The notes under the pieces were generated by a model that had not been told where the DNA came from, did no database searches, and saw only the letters and a list, made by a program, of their open reading frames with translations. A program made the translations under genes and the position numbers. From Methanobacterium sp. (GTDB lineage: Archaea > Methanobacteriota > Methanobacteria > Methanobacteriales > Methanobacteriaceae): a stretch of 64,000 bases of DNA. Location of the stretch: assembly GCA_030017655.1 (NCBI GenBank), contig JASEIM010000011.1:1-64000 (forward strand). The letters run 5' to 3'. The number at the start of each line of letters is the position of its first letter. Within the stretch, counting starts at the first letter, position 1. Positions 28,551 to 37,536 of the stretch are shown piece by piece.

Positions 28551-28889
28551 ATGATGGAAACATTCTCAAAATATTTAATTTATTTTATTTTAGGTGGGCT
28601 AATTGTTACTTTAGCTACATACTTCGGAAGTGAGAAAAGAGGACTGGTAGCTGCGTTTTTTGCAATGTTTCCAGTTGTGACTGCATTTACATTATTTACC
28701 ATATATTCTGCATCAGGTTCCGATGCTGTAACATCATACGTTAAAGGATTACTTCTATTAACTCCCATATGGATTATATATCTACTTATTGTACTTTATT
28801 TGCTGCCAAAATATAATTTTTGGATTGCTTTAGCTACTGGAATAATTGTTTATATGTTAATTGCTTCTATTCTTGTTTTTAGATATTAA
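28551..28889 (+). CDS. Small four-helix membrane protein (DUF3147/GlpM-like)
   Basis: The 112 residues are almost wholly hydrophobic, with four helices (about 6-25, 32-52, 62-85, 90-110). The second helix region KRGLVAAFFAMFPVVTAFTL resembles the glycine/proline pattern of DUF3147 and GlpM-like proteins, but the match is by eye only. AGGTCATAAA precedes the ATG pair. It ends 25 bases before the convergent DedA stop. Confidence 0.55.
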   Translation: MMETFSKYLIYFILGGLIVTLATYFGSEKRGLVAAFFAMFPVVTAFTLFTIYSASGSDAVTSYVKGLLLLTPIWIIYLLIVLYLLPKYNFWIALATGIIVYMLIASILVFRY

Positions 28890-28913
28890 AAAATTATTGG
28901 GAAATTAATCAGC

Positions 28914-29522
28914 TTATTCTTTACCCCTGTAGTGATATATAATGTAAATAATAACTGCTACAATGCCCATTCCAATAAATATATCCAGAATATGGAAATA
29001 GCTCCTTATTGTTTCCCAATGAGGGCCAAACATTAATCCTATGTAACCTAAAAAAGCAACCCATGGAATACAACCTAAAATAGTGTAAACAGTGAATTTT
29101 TTAAAATTCATTTCAGCAATACCCGCAGGTAGAGATATAAATGTACGAACAATTGGAAGCATTCTGCTTACAAAAACTGCCTCATGTCCATATCTTTCAA
29201 ACCAGTCATGGGCCATTTCAAGTTTTCTATGGCTTATAAGGAAATATTTACCGTATTTTTCCAAAAATGGCCGTCCACCTATCGATCCAACAAAATAAGC
29301 TATCCATGAACCTAATAAATTTCCCAGAACACCTGCAATTACTATTCCTGAAAAGGTCATCTGACCCTCCCATGCAACATATCCTGCAAACGGCATAATT
29401 ACCTCACTGGGAAGCGGTATACAAGCGCTTTCTATGGTCATTCCCAAAAAAACGCCCCAATAATCTAAATATTCAATTAGATTAATAGCTATTTGACTTA
29501 CATAATCAAGTACACTTATCAT
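28914..29522 (-). CDS. DedA-family membrane protein (polyprenyl-phosphate translocase family)
   Basis: The 202 residues show DedA signatures: FLGMTIESACIPLPSEVIMPFAG (Glu and Pro in the re-entrant loop), LGNLLGSWIAYFVGSIGGRP, and the Arg-rich VSRMLPIVRTFISLPAGIAEM, which holds the essential Arg pair. Bacterial DedA proteins such as UptA have been shown to recycle undecaprenyl phosphate across the membrane. In an archaeon the lipid would be an archaeal polyprenyl (dolichyl-type) phosphate. The neighbouring divergent gene belongs to the other known family with this role, DUF368. Confidence 0.88.
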   Translation of the reverse strand: MISVLDYVSQIAINLIEYLDYWGVFLGMTIESACIPLPSEVIMPFAGYVAWEGQMTFSGIVIAGVLGNLLGSWIAYFVGSIGGRPFLEKYGKYFLISHRKLEMAHDWFERYGHEAVFVSRMLPIVRTFISLPAGIAEMNFKKFTVYTILGCIPWVAFLGYIGLMFGPHWETIRSYFHILDIFIGMGIVAVIIYIIYHYRGKE

Positions 29523-29683
29523 AGGATTAAAATAATTAATCTGATGATATATAATTTTAGTTATTTTACTAAATAATACAAAAGATTATATTAAACAGAG
29601 TACTATAATCATAAACGCATTCTAAATTTAATTTTAGGATTATATTTTTTTCTTAATACAGGATAACATGTCTAGGTGCTAAA

Positions 29684-30571
29684 ATGAAACTTATCAAACT
29701 CAATATTGAAACATTTCTTATATTCTTAAGGGGCCTGTTCATGGGAACAGCCGATGTTATTCCGGGAGTTTCTGGAGGAACCATTGCATTAATCACAGGT
29801 ATTTATGAAAGATTAATACATGCAATAAGTCGAATAGATTTTAAATTTATATTATACCTTTTTGAAGGAGATTTTAAAAGATTTAAACAAAATGCAGTTC
29901 AAGAAATAGATTTTGAATTATTTATTCCATTACTTTTAGGCATAGGCCTTGCAATTCTTACCATGTCAAAGGTTATATCATTCCTTTTAATCAATTATCC
30001 TGCAATTACTTTCGCTTTTTTCTTTGGTCTGATACTTGCATCAGCAATTTTTGTCTATAATCATGTTGATGAACTTAATATAAAAAATATAACGTTTGTA
30101 GTTCTTGGTTTTATTTTCGCAGTTATATTTGTTGGTTTAAATCCGATTCAAGCGAATCATTCTCTGCCCGTAATTTTTCTATCAGGTTCTGTAGCCATAT
30201 GTGCAATGATATTACCTGGAATCTCTGGAGCATTTGTCTTACTTCTTTTAAACCAGTATGAATACATGATAAATGCCTTAAACAATTTACAATTTATAGA
30301 AATCATCACATTTGTGGCTGGTGCTTTGGTTGGGATCCTATCTTTTTCAAGAATTTTAGATTATTTATTGATTCATCATAAATCAGTTACCATGGCATTT
30401 CTGGTTGGTCTAATGATTGGTACTCTTAGACTCCCCTACCAAAAAATAGTTGTTAGTATAGAATCACCAATCCCTATTGTGATTGCTGCTGTTATTGGAT
30501 TCGTCATAGTCTTTATTTTAGAGAAAAGATTTGAAAGCCATCCATTATCTTCAAATATAAACAAAAAATAA
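29684..30571 (+). CDS. DUF368 membrane protein (PopT-type polyprenyl-phosphate translocase family)
   Basis: The 295-residue polytopic protein has the two inverted glycine-rich signatures of DUF368: FMGTADVIPGVSGGTIALI near the start and CAMILPGISGAFVLLLL in the second half. About eight hydrophobic segments lie between and after. DUF368 (PopT) proteins have been linked to return of undecaprenyl phosphate to the inner leaflet. AGGTGCTAAA precedes the ATG. It is divergent from the DedA gene with a 161-base shared promoter region, suggesting joint control and a role in pseudomurein or glycan carrier recycling. Confidence 0.88.
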   Translation: MKLIKLNIETFLIFLRGLFMGTADVIPGVSGGTIALITGIYERLIHAISRIDFKFILYLFEGDFKRFKQNAVQEIDFELFIPLLLGIGLAILTMSKVISFLLINYPAITFAFFFGLILASAIFVYNHVDELNIKNITFVVLGFIFAVIFVGLNPIQANHSLPVIFLSGSVAICAMILPGISGAFVLLLLNQYEYMINALNNLQFIEIITFVAGALVGILSFSRILDYLLIHHKSVTMAFLVGLMIGTLRLPYQKIVVSIESPIPIVIAAVIGFVIVFILEKRFESHPLSSNINKK

Positions 30572-30581
30572 TTTTTTTTAT

Positions 30582-31511
30582 TTATTCAAATTTTTTAAAT
30601 TCCCTTGGATTAAATCCAATTTTTAGAAGCTTTGTACTATCTTCACTGTTAATATTTCTTTCTTCAGTTGGAGGTATAGGACTTCCTTTTTTTGCAAATA
30701 CAGTTCCATTCTTTTTATTTGCTGCTAAAAACTTTCCAGCATCTCCATTTACAATAATAGATCCCTTAATCATATCTATTCCTGTAAAATCATCGCAGTT
30801 GCCATTAATAATTACTGTTCCTCCATTTAATAAGGCACCTGTATTTTTACCAGCGTTTCCATTGACCCTGACAGTCCCATCCCTCATTAAAATACCGGTA
30901 CTCAAATCAACATTTCCATTAACAACTATTTGTGCATCTTTATTTAATCTAGAGCCTACAGTATCTCTTATAATTCCATCATCTATTAAAATCCCATTAT
31001 TTGTAAGTTGACTGCCTTTAAGTTTATCGCCTTCAAGACCGTTCATTAAGATATCAGTGATGGATTTAAATTTTCTGTATCCTTGCATATCTGATTTAAC
31101 TTCAACTAGATTTCCTATGGGGTCTTTAACGTTTCCTTTAATGTAAATAGATCCTTTAACCATGCTTATTCCCATTCGTGTATCAACGTCCCCATCTACA
31201 ATTACATTTCCAACATTGACTTCTTTACCTGAGCCGCCGAAGAATTTTAAGTCTACACCCATGCTGGAACATAAGCGATGCCCTGCATTTCCATTTATTT
31301 TAACATCATTCCCTTTTTTAAGGTGTTCAACTAAATCAGAAAAAGTATATTCATTGCCCGGGATTTTCCAGCTTGGATCAAGCTTTTCGCCCTTATGCTG
31401 CCAGTAAAAATTATATGTAAAATCACAGAGACAATCTACAGGTTCATGAAGGTCTATCTCAAGAATCTCCCTATCTTTTTCCTTTGATTTTTTCCCAAAT
31501 AGTTTAAACAT
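30582..31511 (-). CDS. GXGXG beta-helix protein (glutamate synthase C-domain / FwdC-like)
   Basis: The 309 residues contain an N-terminal unit (about 1-75) and then about eight turns of a repeat such as VNGNAGKNTGALLNGGTV and INGNCDDFTGIDMIKGSI. This repeat pattern is shared by the GXGXG domain of glutamate synthase and subunit C of formylmethanofuran dehydrogenase. It carries no catalytic motif, so a scaffold or binding role is likely. GGGGGATTATA precedes the ATG, and a hairpin of element D (31522-31543) overlies the upstream leader. It is a single gene, not beside glutamate synthase or fwd genes. Confidence 0.7.
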   Translation of the reverse strand: MFKLFGKKSKEKDREILEIDLHEPVDCLCDFTYNFYWQHKGEKLDPSWKIPGNEYTFSDLVEHLKKGNDVKINGNAGHRLCSSMGVDLKFFGGSGKEVNVGNVIVDGDVDTRMGISMVKGSIYIKGNVKDPIGNLVEVKSDMQGYRKFKSITDILMNGLEGDKLKGSQLTNNGILIDDGIIRDTVGSRLNKDAQIVVNGNVDLSTGILMRDGTVRVNGNAGKNTGALLNGGTVIINGNCDDFTGIDMIKGSIIVNGDAGKFLAANKKNGTVFAKKGSPIPPTEERNINSEDSTKLLKIGFNPREFKKFE

Positions 31512-31521
31512 TATAATCCCC

Positions 31522-31740
31522 CATCTAAATTTCTTTTTAGATGCTTAAAAAATTTGTCAAAATTTTAAAATTTTGACACCACAATAAAATACGTTTTTGT
31601 GAGCTTTTATTTTCGAAAGTTCGAAAAATCTCCGATTTTCTCAACTTAAAAAATTCTTCGAATTATTGTGTTTCAGGAAATGTTGTCAAATCGAAGAATT
31701 TGTAACAGCAAACACGAAGTGTTTGCATGCTACACATTTC
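31522..31740. repeat. Multi-hairpin element D
   Basis: This divergent intergenic region holds CATCTAAA-n6-TTTAGATG (31522-31543), a perfect 24-base palindrome (31555-31578, TGTCAAAATTTT and its complement), a stem around GAAAAATC-TCC-GATTTTC (31623-31640), and GCAAACAC-GAA-GTGTTTGC (31708-31726). The last shares its core CAAACACGAAGTGTTTG with element A. GAAATGT (31677-31683) and ACATTTC (31734-31740) can form an outer stem. The region covers the leaders of two divergent genes. Confidence 0.65.
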
Positions 31741-31839
31741 AAATTAAAAAATCTACCATTTTAATCAAAACTCTATTTAACATATAATATTTAAAATAAA
31801 CAAATTAAGTTTAATTATATTCTAAACATTCGTGATAAA

Positions 31840-32505
31840 ATGGATAAAAATATGGTCAGATCTCTGCAAAAAATTGGTGTTGATACGCGATTTGTGAGCA
31901 TAATCAATGATGAAATATTTATAAATAATTTAAAGCTTTCAAGATTTTCAAGAAAGAAAGAAGAACTGTTTAAAAAAAGTTTTCCAGAAATTGAAGTTGT
32001 TCGCTCCAAAATATTTCAAAAAATATGTATGAGGGCTTCCAGGAATTTAGCCCATTGTATTTCTCCTAAAGAGAAAATTTTTTTAATTAAAAATGATGAT
32101 CCTGTTAATATCACCCTTAATACAATTTTGGAACCCTATAAAAGAAAATACGGCGTCGAAATTGTTTATGGTGATAATATTGGTGAAGCAGCAGATTTAA
32201 ATGCTGATTCAATCGCTTTATCCATTACATTGGATGATGAAGTAGAGAATATACTAAATTTAATGCTAAATGGTGCAAAAATAGAATTAATAAGTTCAAA
32301 CGAAACATATGAAGATAAAAAGTTAATATATCCCCTTATCAATGTTCCAAAATCATGGATATATTCATGGAAAGGAATAGAGCAAGATATTATTCCTGAA
32401 AAAAAATATAATAGTCCTGAAGATTTATTAAAATTTTTAGAAAGCTTAATTCCAGATGTAAGGGAAAATATTTTAAAATCAGCCCTATTTATACATAATG
32501 AATAA
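31840..32505 (+). CDS. Unknown protein, possible degenerate PP-loop (TtuA-like) fold
   Basis: I recognise no named family in these 221 residues. The order of elements resembles tRNA 2-thiolation ATPases: a strand-loop KIFLIKNDDPVNITLNTILE where a PP-loop SGGxDS would be, then YGDNIGEAADLNADSIALSI, and YPLINVPKSWIYSWKGIEQ, comparable to the PLxxVPExEI segment of those enzymes. The nucleotide loop residues are lost, so it would not be an active ligase. GTGATAAA precedes the ATG. It is convergent with the HTH gene, with only one base between the stops. Confidence 0.55.
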   Translation: MDKNMVRSLQKIGVDTRFVSIINDEIFINNLKLSRFSRKKEELFKKSFPEIEVVRSKIFQKICMRASRNLAHCISPKEKIFLIKNDDPVNITLNTILEPYKRKYGVEIVYGDNIGEAADLNADSIALSITLDDEVENILNLMLNGAKIELISSNETYEDKKLIYPLINVPKSWIYSWKGIEQDIIPEKKYNSPEDLLKFLESLIPDVRENILKSALFIHNE

Positions 32506-32506
32506 A

Positions 32507-33280
32507 TTATTCGGTTTTTAGAGAATTTTCTTCATCTAAAAGACAATTAATTTCACTAAGAGCAACTAAAAGACTGTATCCTTTTTCAGTAAGCATGTAA
32601 TCACCCCTTTCATGCCTCTGGATTATAATTCCGCAGTCAAGAAGTTTTTGAATGTGGAAGAGCAGATTACCCCCTCTCAGTCCTGTTAGCTCTGAAAGTG
32701 ATGAAAATGTTCTGGTTCCATTTGCCATTGATTTAATGATTTGAAGTCTCTGCTTGTTAGATAAAGGTTCAAGTACTTCTTTGACAATGGATTCTTCACA
32801 TATCAGCGCTATATCCTGTCTTTTCTCCTCATTGGTGCTGTAGATACGAAGAGCTCTCATTAAATTTATTTGCTTTTTAAATAAGTCATTTACTTCTAAA
32901 AAACAGATTTCACATTTTTTATACGGTGCTGTTGATTTTAATTCATCTAAATTTGATTGATTTTGGTTAATAGTCTTTTCAGTGACATTATCTTCATGAA
33001 TAAGACATGCATTATTTTGTAGAAATCCTGTAAACCTTTCTCTACATTCATTTTTCATATCACATTTTTTAACCATTCCCCTTTCAAGACCATGTTCAAT
33101 ATCATGACCCATATATTCTTTAAGTGCATTGATGAAATCTTTTTTTGAATTTACACGTATTAAATCAAGATATTGCTGATTATGGTTTTCCATTAAGAGT
33201 TTAATATCATGGTGCATTGTTGCAAGTTTTTCTTTTATCTCCGACATTTCTTTGTTATGGAGTTCCTTTTCACTTAACAT
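32507..33280 (-). CDS. Winged-helix regulator with Cys-rich central domain
   Basis: The 257 residues have a coiled N-terminus (about 1-50), a middle part with five Cys (CDMKNEC, NACLIH, KCEICFLEV) that could bind a metal or Fe-S cluster, and a C-terminal winged helix (LSNKQRLQIIKSMANGTRTF, LTGLRGGNLLFHIQKLLDCG, then a wing GDYMLTEKGYSLL) of the ArsR type. The ATG at 33280 has AGGTGAT upstream; the frame to 33289 starts inside that site. A perfect TATAATATTATA palindrome at 33339-33350 is a candidate operator. It is divergent from the Cys-rich peptide gene at 33518. Confidence 0.7.
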   Translation of the reverse strand: MLSEKELHNKEMSEIKEKLATMHHDIKLLMENHNQQYLDLIRVNSKKDFINALKEYMGHDIEHGLERGMVKKCDMKNECRERFTGFLQNNACLIHEDNVTEKTINQNQSNLDELKSTAPYKKCEICFLEVNDLFKKQINLMRALRIYSTNEEKRQDIALICEESIVKEVLEPLSNKQRLQIIKSMANGTRTFSSLSELTGLRGGNLLFHIQKLLDCGIIIQRHERGDYMLTEKGYSLLVALSEINCLLDEENSLKTE

Positions 33281-33394
33281 TCCAATCACCTGATTTGCAT
33301 TTTATAATAAAATCAAATATTATATATAAAATACCATGTATAATATTATAACCATTAAGTATATATTTATAGTCTAACAAAGTAAGATGAGGTT

Positions 33395-33505
33395 GAGAAA
33401 ACTCATAAAACACCATGTATTTGGTGCAAAGAAACACAGTTTCTCATGCTTAAATCTCTGATTTTTGCAGCTCGAGATTTTCTAACCATAAAAATCAAGA
33501 TTTTT
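33395..33505. repeat. Multi-hairpin element E, leader of the Cys-rich peptide gene
   Basis: The element contains an outer stem GAGAAAAC (33395-33402) with GTTTCTC (33439-33445) around CACCA-n6-TGGTG (33411-33426), then AAATC-TCT-GATTT (33452-33464) and AAAAATC-AA-GATTTTT (33490-33505). The last hairpin ends one base before the AAGGTGA ribosome site of the peptide gene, so folding could influence its translation. Confidence 0.6.
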
Positions 33506-33517
33506 CAAGGTGAAAAA

Positions 33518-33610
<93 letters not shown>

Positions 33611-33890
33611 TTATGTTTAATCTAATAACTTATTTTTTCATTACTCTTTATTATTTTTAATACATATTTAAGTATTTTAACGCTGAGTCAATATTTATAG
33701 CTTGTTTTAAAAGTCAATTTTAATTAAAAATCTATTTTTAAAATTATTGCCGCTTTTAAGTAGTTTTAATCTTCCTAATGCAATATTCACAAATAATTAC
33801 CAATAAACAGCCATTATTTTTTCTACATTAATTATATATTCCTTTTAATTAATATTATATACTGGAAAAAATTTCAAAAAGGTGATTTAG
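33611..33890. promoter_or_regulatory. AT-rich intergenic region before the flavin-binding protein gene
   Basis: These 280 bases have no gene. TTATATATTCC at about 33832-33842 is a TATA candidate some 55 bases before the start at 33891. Confidence 0.35.
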
Positions 33891-34289
33891 GTGGTAATGA
33901 CTGATGAAATGATGGATGCTGTAGAAAAGGAGAATGTAGTTTTTTTTGCCACTGCAACAAAAAAGGGAACACCCAATGTTGTTCCGATAGGATTTGCAAG
34001 GCCTCTAGACGAGGAGACTATATTAATAGTGGATAATTACATGAATAAAACCCGTGAAAACCTTGAAAATAATCCAAAGGCAAGTCTAGTTCCAAGAGAT
34101 GCTTCAAAATGTCCATATCAGTTTAAAGGAACGGTAGAAATCCATACTTCAGGCAAATATTTCGACGACGCAGTAGATTGGGCCCAGAGCGTGATGAGCG
34201 AATTATCTCCAAAAGCTGCAGTTTTACTTAAAGTTGAGGAGATCTATTCTGTAAAACCAGGCCCTGATGCGGGTAAAAAAGTAGATTAA
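33891..34289 (+). CDS. Pyridoxamine 5'-phosphate oxidase-like split-barrel flavoprotein
   Basis: The 132-residue protein has the PNPOx-like pattern: NVVFFATATKKGTPNVVPIGFA (strands and FMN phosphate region), ILIVDNYMNKTRENLENNPKAS and YQFKGTVEIHTSGKYFDD. Members bind FMN or F420 and reduce small substrates; which one applies here is not evident. The start is GTG 33891 or ATG 33897, with AGGTGATTTAGGTGG upstream. It is monocistronic. Confidence 0.85.
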   Translation: MVMTDEMMDAVEKENVVFFATATKKGTPNVVPIGFARPLDEETILIVDNYMNKTRENLENNPKASLVPRDASKCPYQFKGTVEIHTSGKYFDDAVDWAQSVMSELSPKAAVLLKVEEIYSVKPGPDAGKKVD

Positions 34290-34505
34290 ACAATTTACTC
34301 CTTTTTAATTATTTTTATTTTAAAAAAATCTTTATTTTATTTCCAGATTTTTAAATTTATTTATATTAATTAGAACAACCACTATTATGTCTTTTTTAAT
34401 TAAATTTTAACCTTATAATTTCTGTTACAATTTAAATTTTACAATAATTTAGGTAATTATAATGTATTTACTACAGTTTAATGACGATTAAATATATATT
34501 TCTAA

Positions 34506-34519
34506 TTAACTATAGTTAA
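34506..34519. promoter_or_regulatory. 14-base palindrome over the likely transcription start of the MTH865-like gene
   Basis: TTAACTATAGTTAA is a perfect palindrome lying 6-19 bases after the TATA-like TTAAATATATATTT (34487-34500), 53 bases before the next ATG. The place fits an operator that would block or shift RNA polymerase recruitment. Confidence 0.45.
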
Positions 34520-34571
34520 GCCTGGTGAAGATGCAAATGCATTCATGCCTTAAACAAAAAGAGGTGAGAAA

Positions 34572-34808
34572 ATGGGTGTGAAAGAAGAAATAAAAAACCA
34601 AATTATAGGAGCGCTTGAAGGGGCGAATTTCCCGATAGAAACACCAGAAGAACTAATTAGTGCAATGCCAGATGGCGCAGAAACTACCTGTAAATCCGGA
34701 AATCTAGAATTAAAAGCAGGAAATGCTGGACAGGTACTTAAAGCCGACGACTTCCCATTTAAAAATGCTGAAGAAGTAGCCGATACTATTGTTAACAGAG
34801 CATTATAG
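34572..34808 (+). CDS. MTH865-like small protein
   Basis: This acidic 78-residue protein matches the MTH865 family (EF-hand-like helical fold known from structure, no function): MGVKEEIKNQIIGALEGANF, PIETPEELISAMPDGAETTC, AGQVLKADDFPFKNAEEVAD. GAGGTGAGAAA precedes the ATG. It is a single gene, ending 37 bases before the convergent rfcL. Confidence 0.85.
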   Translation: MGVKEEIKNQIIGALEGANFPIETPEELISAMPDGAETTCKSGNLELKAGNAGQVLKADDFPFKNAEEVADTIVNRAL

Positions 34809-34845
34809 TTTCTATAATCCTAAAATTCTTCTTTTAAAAAAAATA

Positions 34846-36294
34846 TTATTTGAAACTAAACAACGAAGTCTGCTTGGCTCCATTAGTACCATTTTCATCT
34901 TTTTTCTTTGAGTTATTTGAATCGTCTTTAGCTTTCTTTTCTATTTTTGGTGAATTCTCATCTTTTGAAGATTTTTTTGTGCTCTTTTTAGTTGTCTTAG
35001 AGGTTTTTTTAGCCTTAGTGCTTTTTAATGCATCCTTTGATTCTTTCTCTTTTTTAGCCTTTGTTTTAGTTTTTTTGGGTGCTCTAACCTTCCTTGATCT
35101 AAAAAGCTTTACTTCATCATCTTCCAGCCCAAAATACATCATCATATTATATGCAATTTCATTATCCTGAAACATGATTTCAAAGTATGGAAACTGGGAA
35201 ATCGCCACCTTTTTTGAGGTGTGAAGTTTTTCAGCTATCTTCTCCGCGACTCTGTTTTGTAAATCTCTTTTACTTCTGCTTTTTGAAAGCATGGTGTAAA
35301 CTGATGAATTTGCATATCTTGCAAACTTCTTGTAGGTTTCATCCTTTGATAAAGCAACCCCTACACTCATAAAATCATAAGCATATTTCCAGTATGTGTA
35401 TGCACGTGTTGAAAAAGCCCTTCCAAGGTAAATATCAGCTTGAGAAACCATTTCATAAGCTTCCTCTATTTCATGCTTCTTTTCATATTCACGGGGGATA
35501 TTTTCTATAACCATTTCAAGTAAAAGGGCTGGATCAGCTTCCACCTGCCGCATAGAATCTTTAATTCTATTTGGATTTTTACTTTTTAAGATGGTTCTCA
35601 CAGCATCAAATATATTAGACCTCTCATCCTTTTGAGCTATAAGATTAAGGTCTTCAGATGTGATCTTTTCTTCTCCCTGTGCTATAATTTGGAGATCTCC
35701 TATTGCAGACCTTAAATCTCCACGTGATCTTTTGGCAAGTTCTCTCAAGACATGTTCTTCAAATTCAACACCTTCTTTTATACATATCTTCTTTAAAAAA
35801 GAAACTATTGAGTTCGTATGTACTTTTCGGAGAGTTATAACCTGACATTTAGATTTAAAGCTCTTGATTCTGTTACTGTAAGGATCATTAGCCATCATTA
35901 TAACCGGTTGGCTCCCTTCCTTTAATATTTTATTAATAGCTCTTGAACCGCCCCGATCATCATTTCCATGAAGTCCATCAACTTCATCAAGGATTATTAG
36001 TTTTAATCTACCACCAAATAGGGTCATTGAAGATGATGCCTCCCCTACAGTACTCATTATGGCATCATATGATCGTTTATCACTTGCATTTAATTCAACA
36101 GAATCAGAGAATTCCTTCGCAATTAATTGTGCAAATGTGGTTTTACCAGTACCTGGAGGGCCTAAAAGAAAGAGGCACTTTTGAGGATTACCTGCCTTCC
36201 ACTCCTCAACCCATTTAAGAATTTCCTTTTTCGCCTTTAAATTCCCAAGAACTTCATCAAAGTTCTTCGGACGATATTTTTCTGTCCACAACAT
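34846..36294 (-). CDS. rfcL: Replication factor C large subunit
   Basis: This AAA+ clamp-loader subunit opens PCNA at primer ends. The 482 residues have Walker A GPPGTGKTTFAQLIAKEF and Walker B LIILDEVDGLHGNDDRGG, then the RFC collar. A lysine-rich low-complexity tail (about 405-470) ends in the PCNA-binding motif QTSLFSF at the extreme C-terminus. The start lies three bases after the rfcS stop. No intein is present. Confidence 0.96.
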   Translation of the reverse strand: MLWTEKYRPKNFDEVLGNLKAKKEILKWVEEWKAGNPQKCLFLLGPPGTGKTTFAQLIAKEFSDSVELNASDKRSYDAIMSTVGEASSSMTLFGGRLKLIILDEVDGLHGNDDRGGSRAINKILKEGSQPVIMMANDPYSNRIKSFKSKCQVITLRKVHTNSIVSFLKKICIKEGVEFEEHVLRELAKRSRGDLRSAIGDLQIIAQGEEKITSEDLNLIAQKDERSNIFDAVRTILKSKNPNRIKDSMRQVEADPALLLEMVIENIPREYEKKHEIEEAYEMVSQADIYLGRAFSTRAYTYWKYAYDFMSVGVALSKDETYKKFARYANSSVYTMLSKSRSKRDLQNRVAEKIAEKLHTSKKVAISQFPYFEIMFQDNEIAYNMMMYFGLEDDEVKLFRSRKVRAPKKTKTKAKKEKESKDALKSTKAKKTSKTTKKSTKKSSKDENSPKIEKKAKDDSNNSKKKDENGTNGAKQTSLFSFK

Positions 36295-36296
36295 CT

Positions 36297-37262
36297 TTAA
36301 TCTGCCTTTCCTTTTAATAAAAATTTGGTAAGGAGAGCTTCAAGCTGAATTCTTGGATTAGATCCTTCCCTTATCCTGAAATCGTATTCTCCAATGCTTT
36401 GAATTAAATCAACATATACATCTTCTTCAATCATGCTTTCCATTGACATGCGCGAAATTTCCTGATAAATTTGTGTAATCATGTCTTCCCCGCTTGTACC
36501 CTGAATAACCATTACTTCTCTTAAAAGATCCCTTGCCCCTAAAAAATCTCCATTCAAAGCCATTTTTACTATTTTACGTACATCCTGAGGTTTTGCCTTG
36601 GATACGATTTCATGAATACTCTCATCAGTAATTTCATCTGTAGTTGATGCTGATGCTTGAAGAATATTTATTGCTTTTCTTAAATCCCCTTCTGCAAAAT
36701 AAACTATGCTTTCAATGGCCTCTCTTTTGATATTTAGATTTTCGGCTTCTGCTATTTTTTCAAGTCTGTGGATGATCTGTGTTCCTTTTACAGGTGCAAA
36801 TCTGAAGATTGCACATCTTGACTGAATTGGATCGATGATCTTTGAAGAATAATTACAAGATAATACAAATGATGCAGTCTTTGTGTACATCTCCATTTCC
36901 CTTCTTAAAGCGTGCTGTGCATCCTTGGTCATGTTATCCACTTCATCAAGGAAAACTATCCTGAATGGAGCCCCTACTGCTTTTAACCTACAGAAATTTT
37001 TGATATTTGTTCTTACTGTATCTATTCCCCTTGCATCTGATGCATTTAGCTCTAAAAAGTTCTGTCTCCAGTATTCTCCTAAAATTTCTTTTGCAAGGGC
37101 AATTGCAGTTGTTGTTTTTCCAACCCCTGCAGGACCTGTAAACATTAAATTTGGCATGCTCTGTTCATTTACGTATTTTTTTAGTCGTTCTATAATATGA
37201 TCTTGACCTACTACTTCATCAAGGTTACTTGGTCTGTATTTTTCAACCCATGGTCCATTCAT
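36297..37262 (-). CDS. rfcS: Replication factor C small subunit
   Basis: The 321-residue AAA+ subunit, four copies per clamp loader, has Walker A FTGPAGVGKTTTAIALAKEI, Walker B FLDEVDNMTKDAQHALRR and the arginine finger box DPIQSRCAIFRF (SRC motif). Inteins common in archaeal rfcS are absent. GGTGATTAA precedes the ATG. rfcS and rfcL form an operon with a two-base gap. Confidence 0.97.
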   Translation of the reverse strand: MNGPWVEKYRPSNLDEVVGQDHIIERLKKYVNEQSMPNLMFTGPAGVGKTTTAIALAKEILGEYWRQNFLELNASDARGIDTVRTNIKNFCRLKAVGAPFRIVFLDEVDNMTKDAQHALRREMEMYTKTASFVLSCNYSSKIIDPIQSRCAIFRFAPVKGTQIIHRLEKIAEAENLNIKREAIESIVYFAEGDLRKAINILQASASTTDEITDESIHEIVSKAKPQDVRKIVKMALNGDFLGARDLLREVMVIQGTSGEDMITQIYQEISRMSMESMIEEDVYVDLIQSIGEYDFRIREGSNPRIQLEALLTKFLLKGKAD

Positions 37263-37536
37263 TTAATCACCGTTTGTATTTTCCTGATTATCACATAAAT
37301 TTAAAAATTCAGGTAAAAAAATGTGATAAAAAATTATAAAAATATTCAATCTGATTATAAGCTGTGTTTTTAGTCTGCAATATGGATTTGTAATAGGAAG
37401 TATAAAATTTATTGTTATTAATAAATGATAACAAAATGTTTCAGTATCTTTTAAATTATTATTAAAAATATAATTAACCTAAAAAATTGTAAATAACTTT
37501 GATTTACAGGGATTTAAAAAATTAATTCATCTAACC

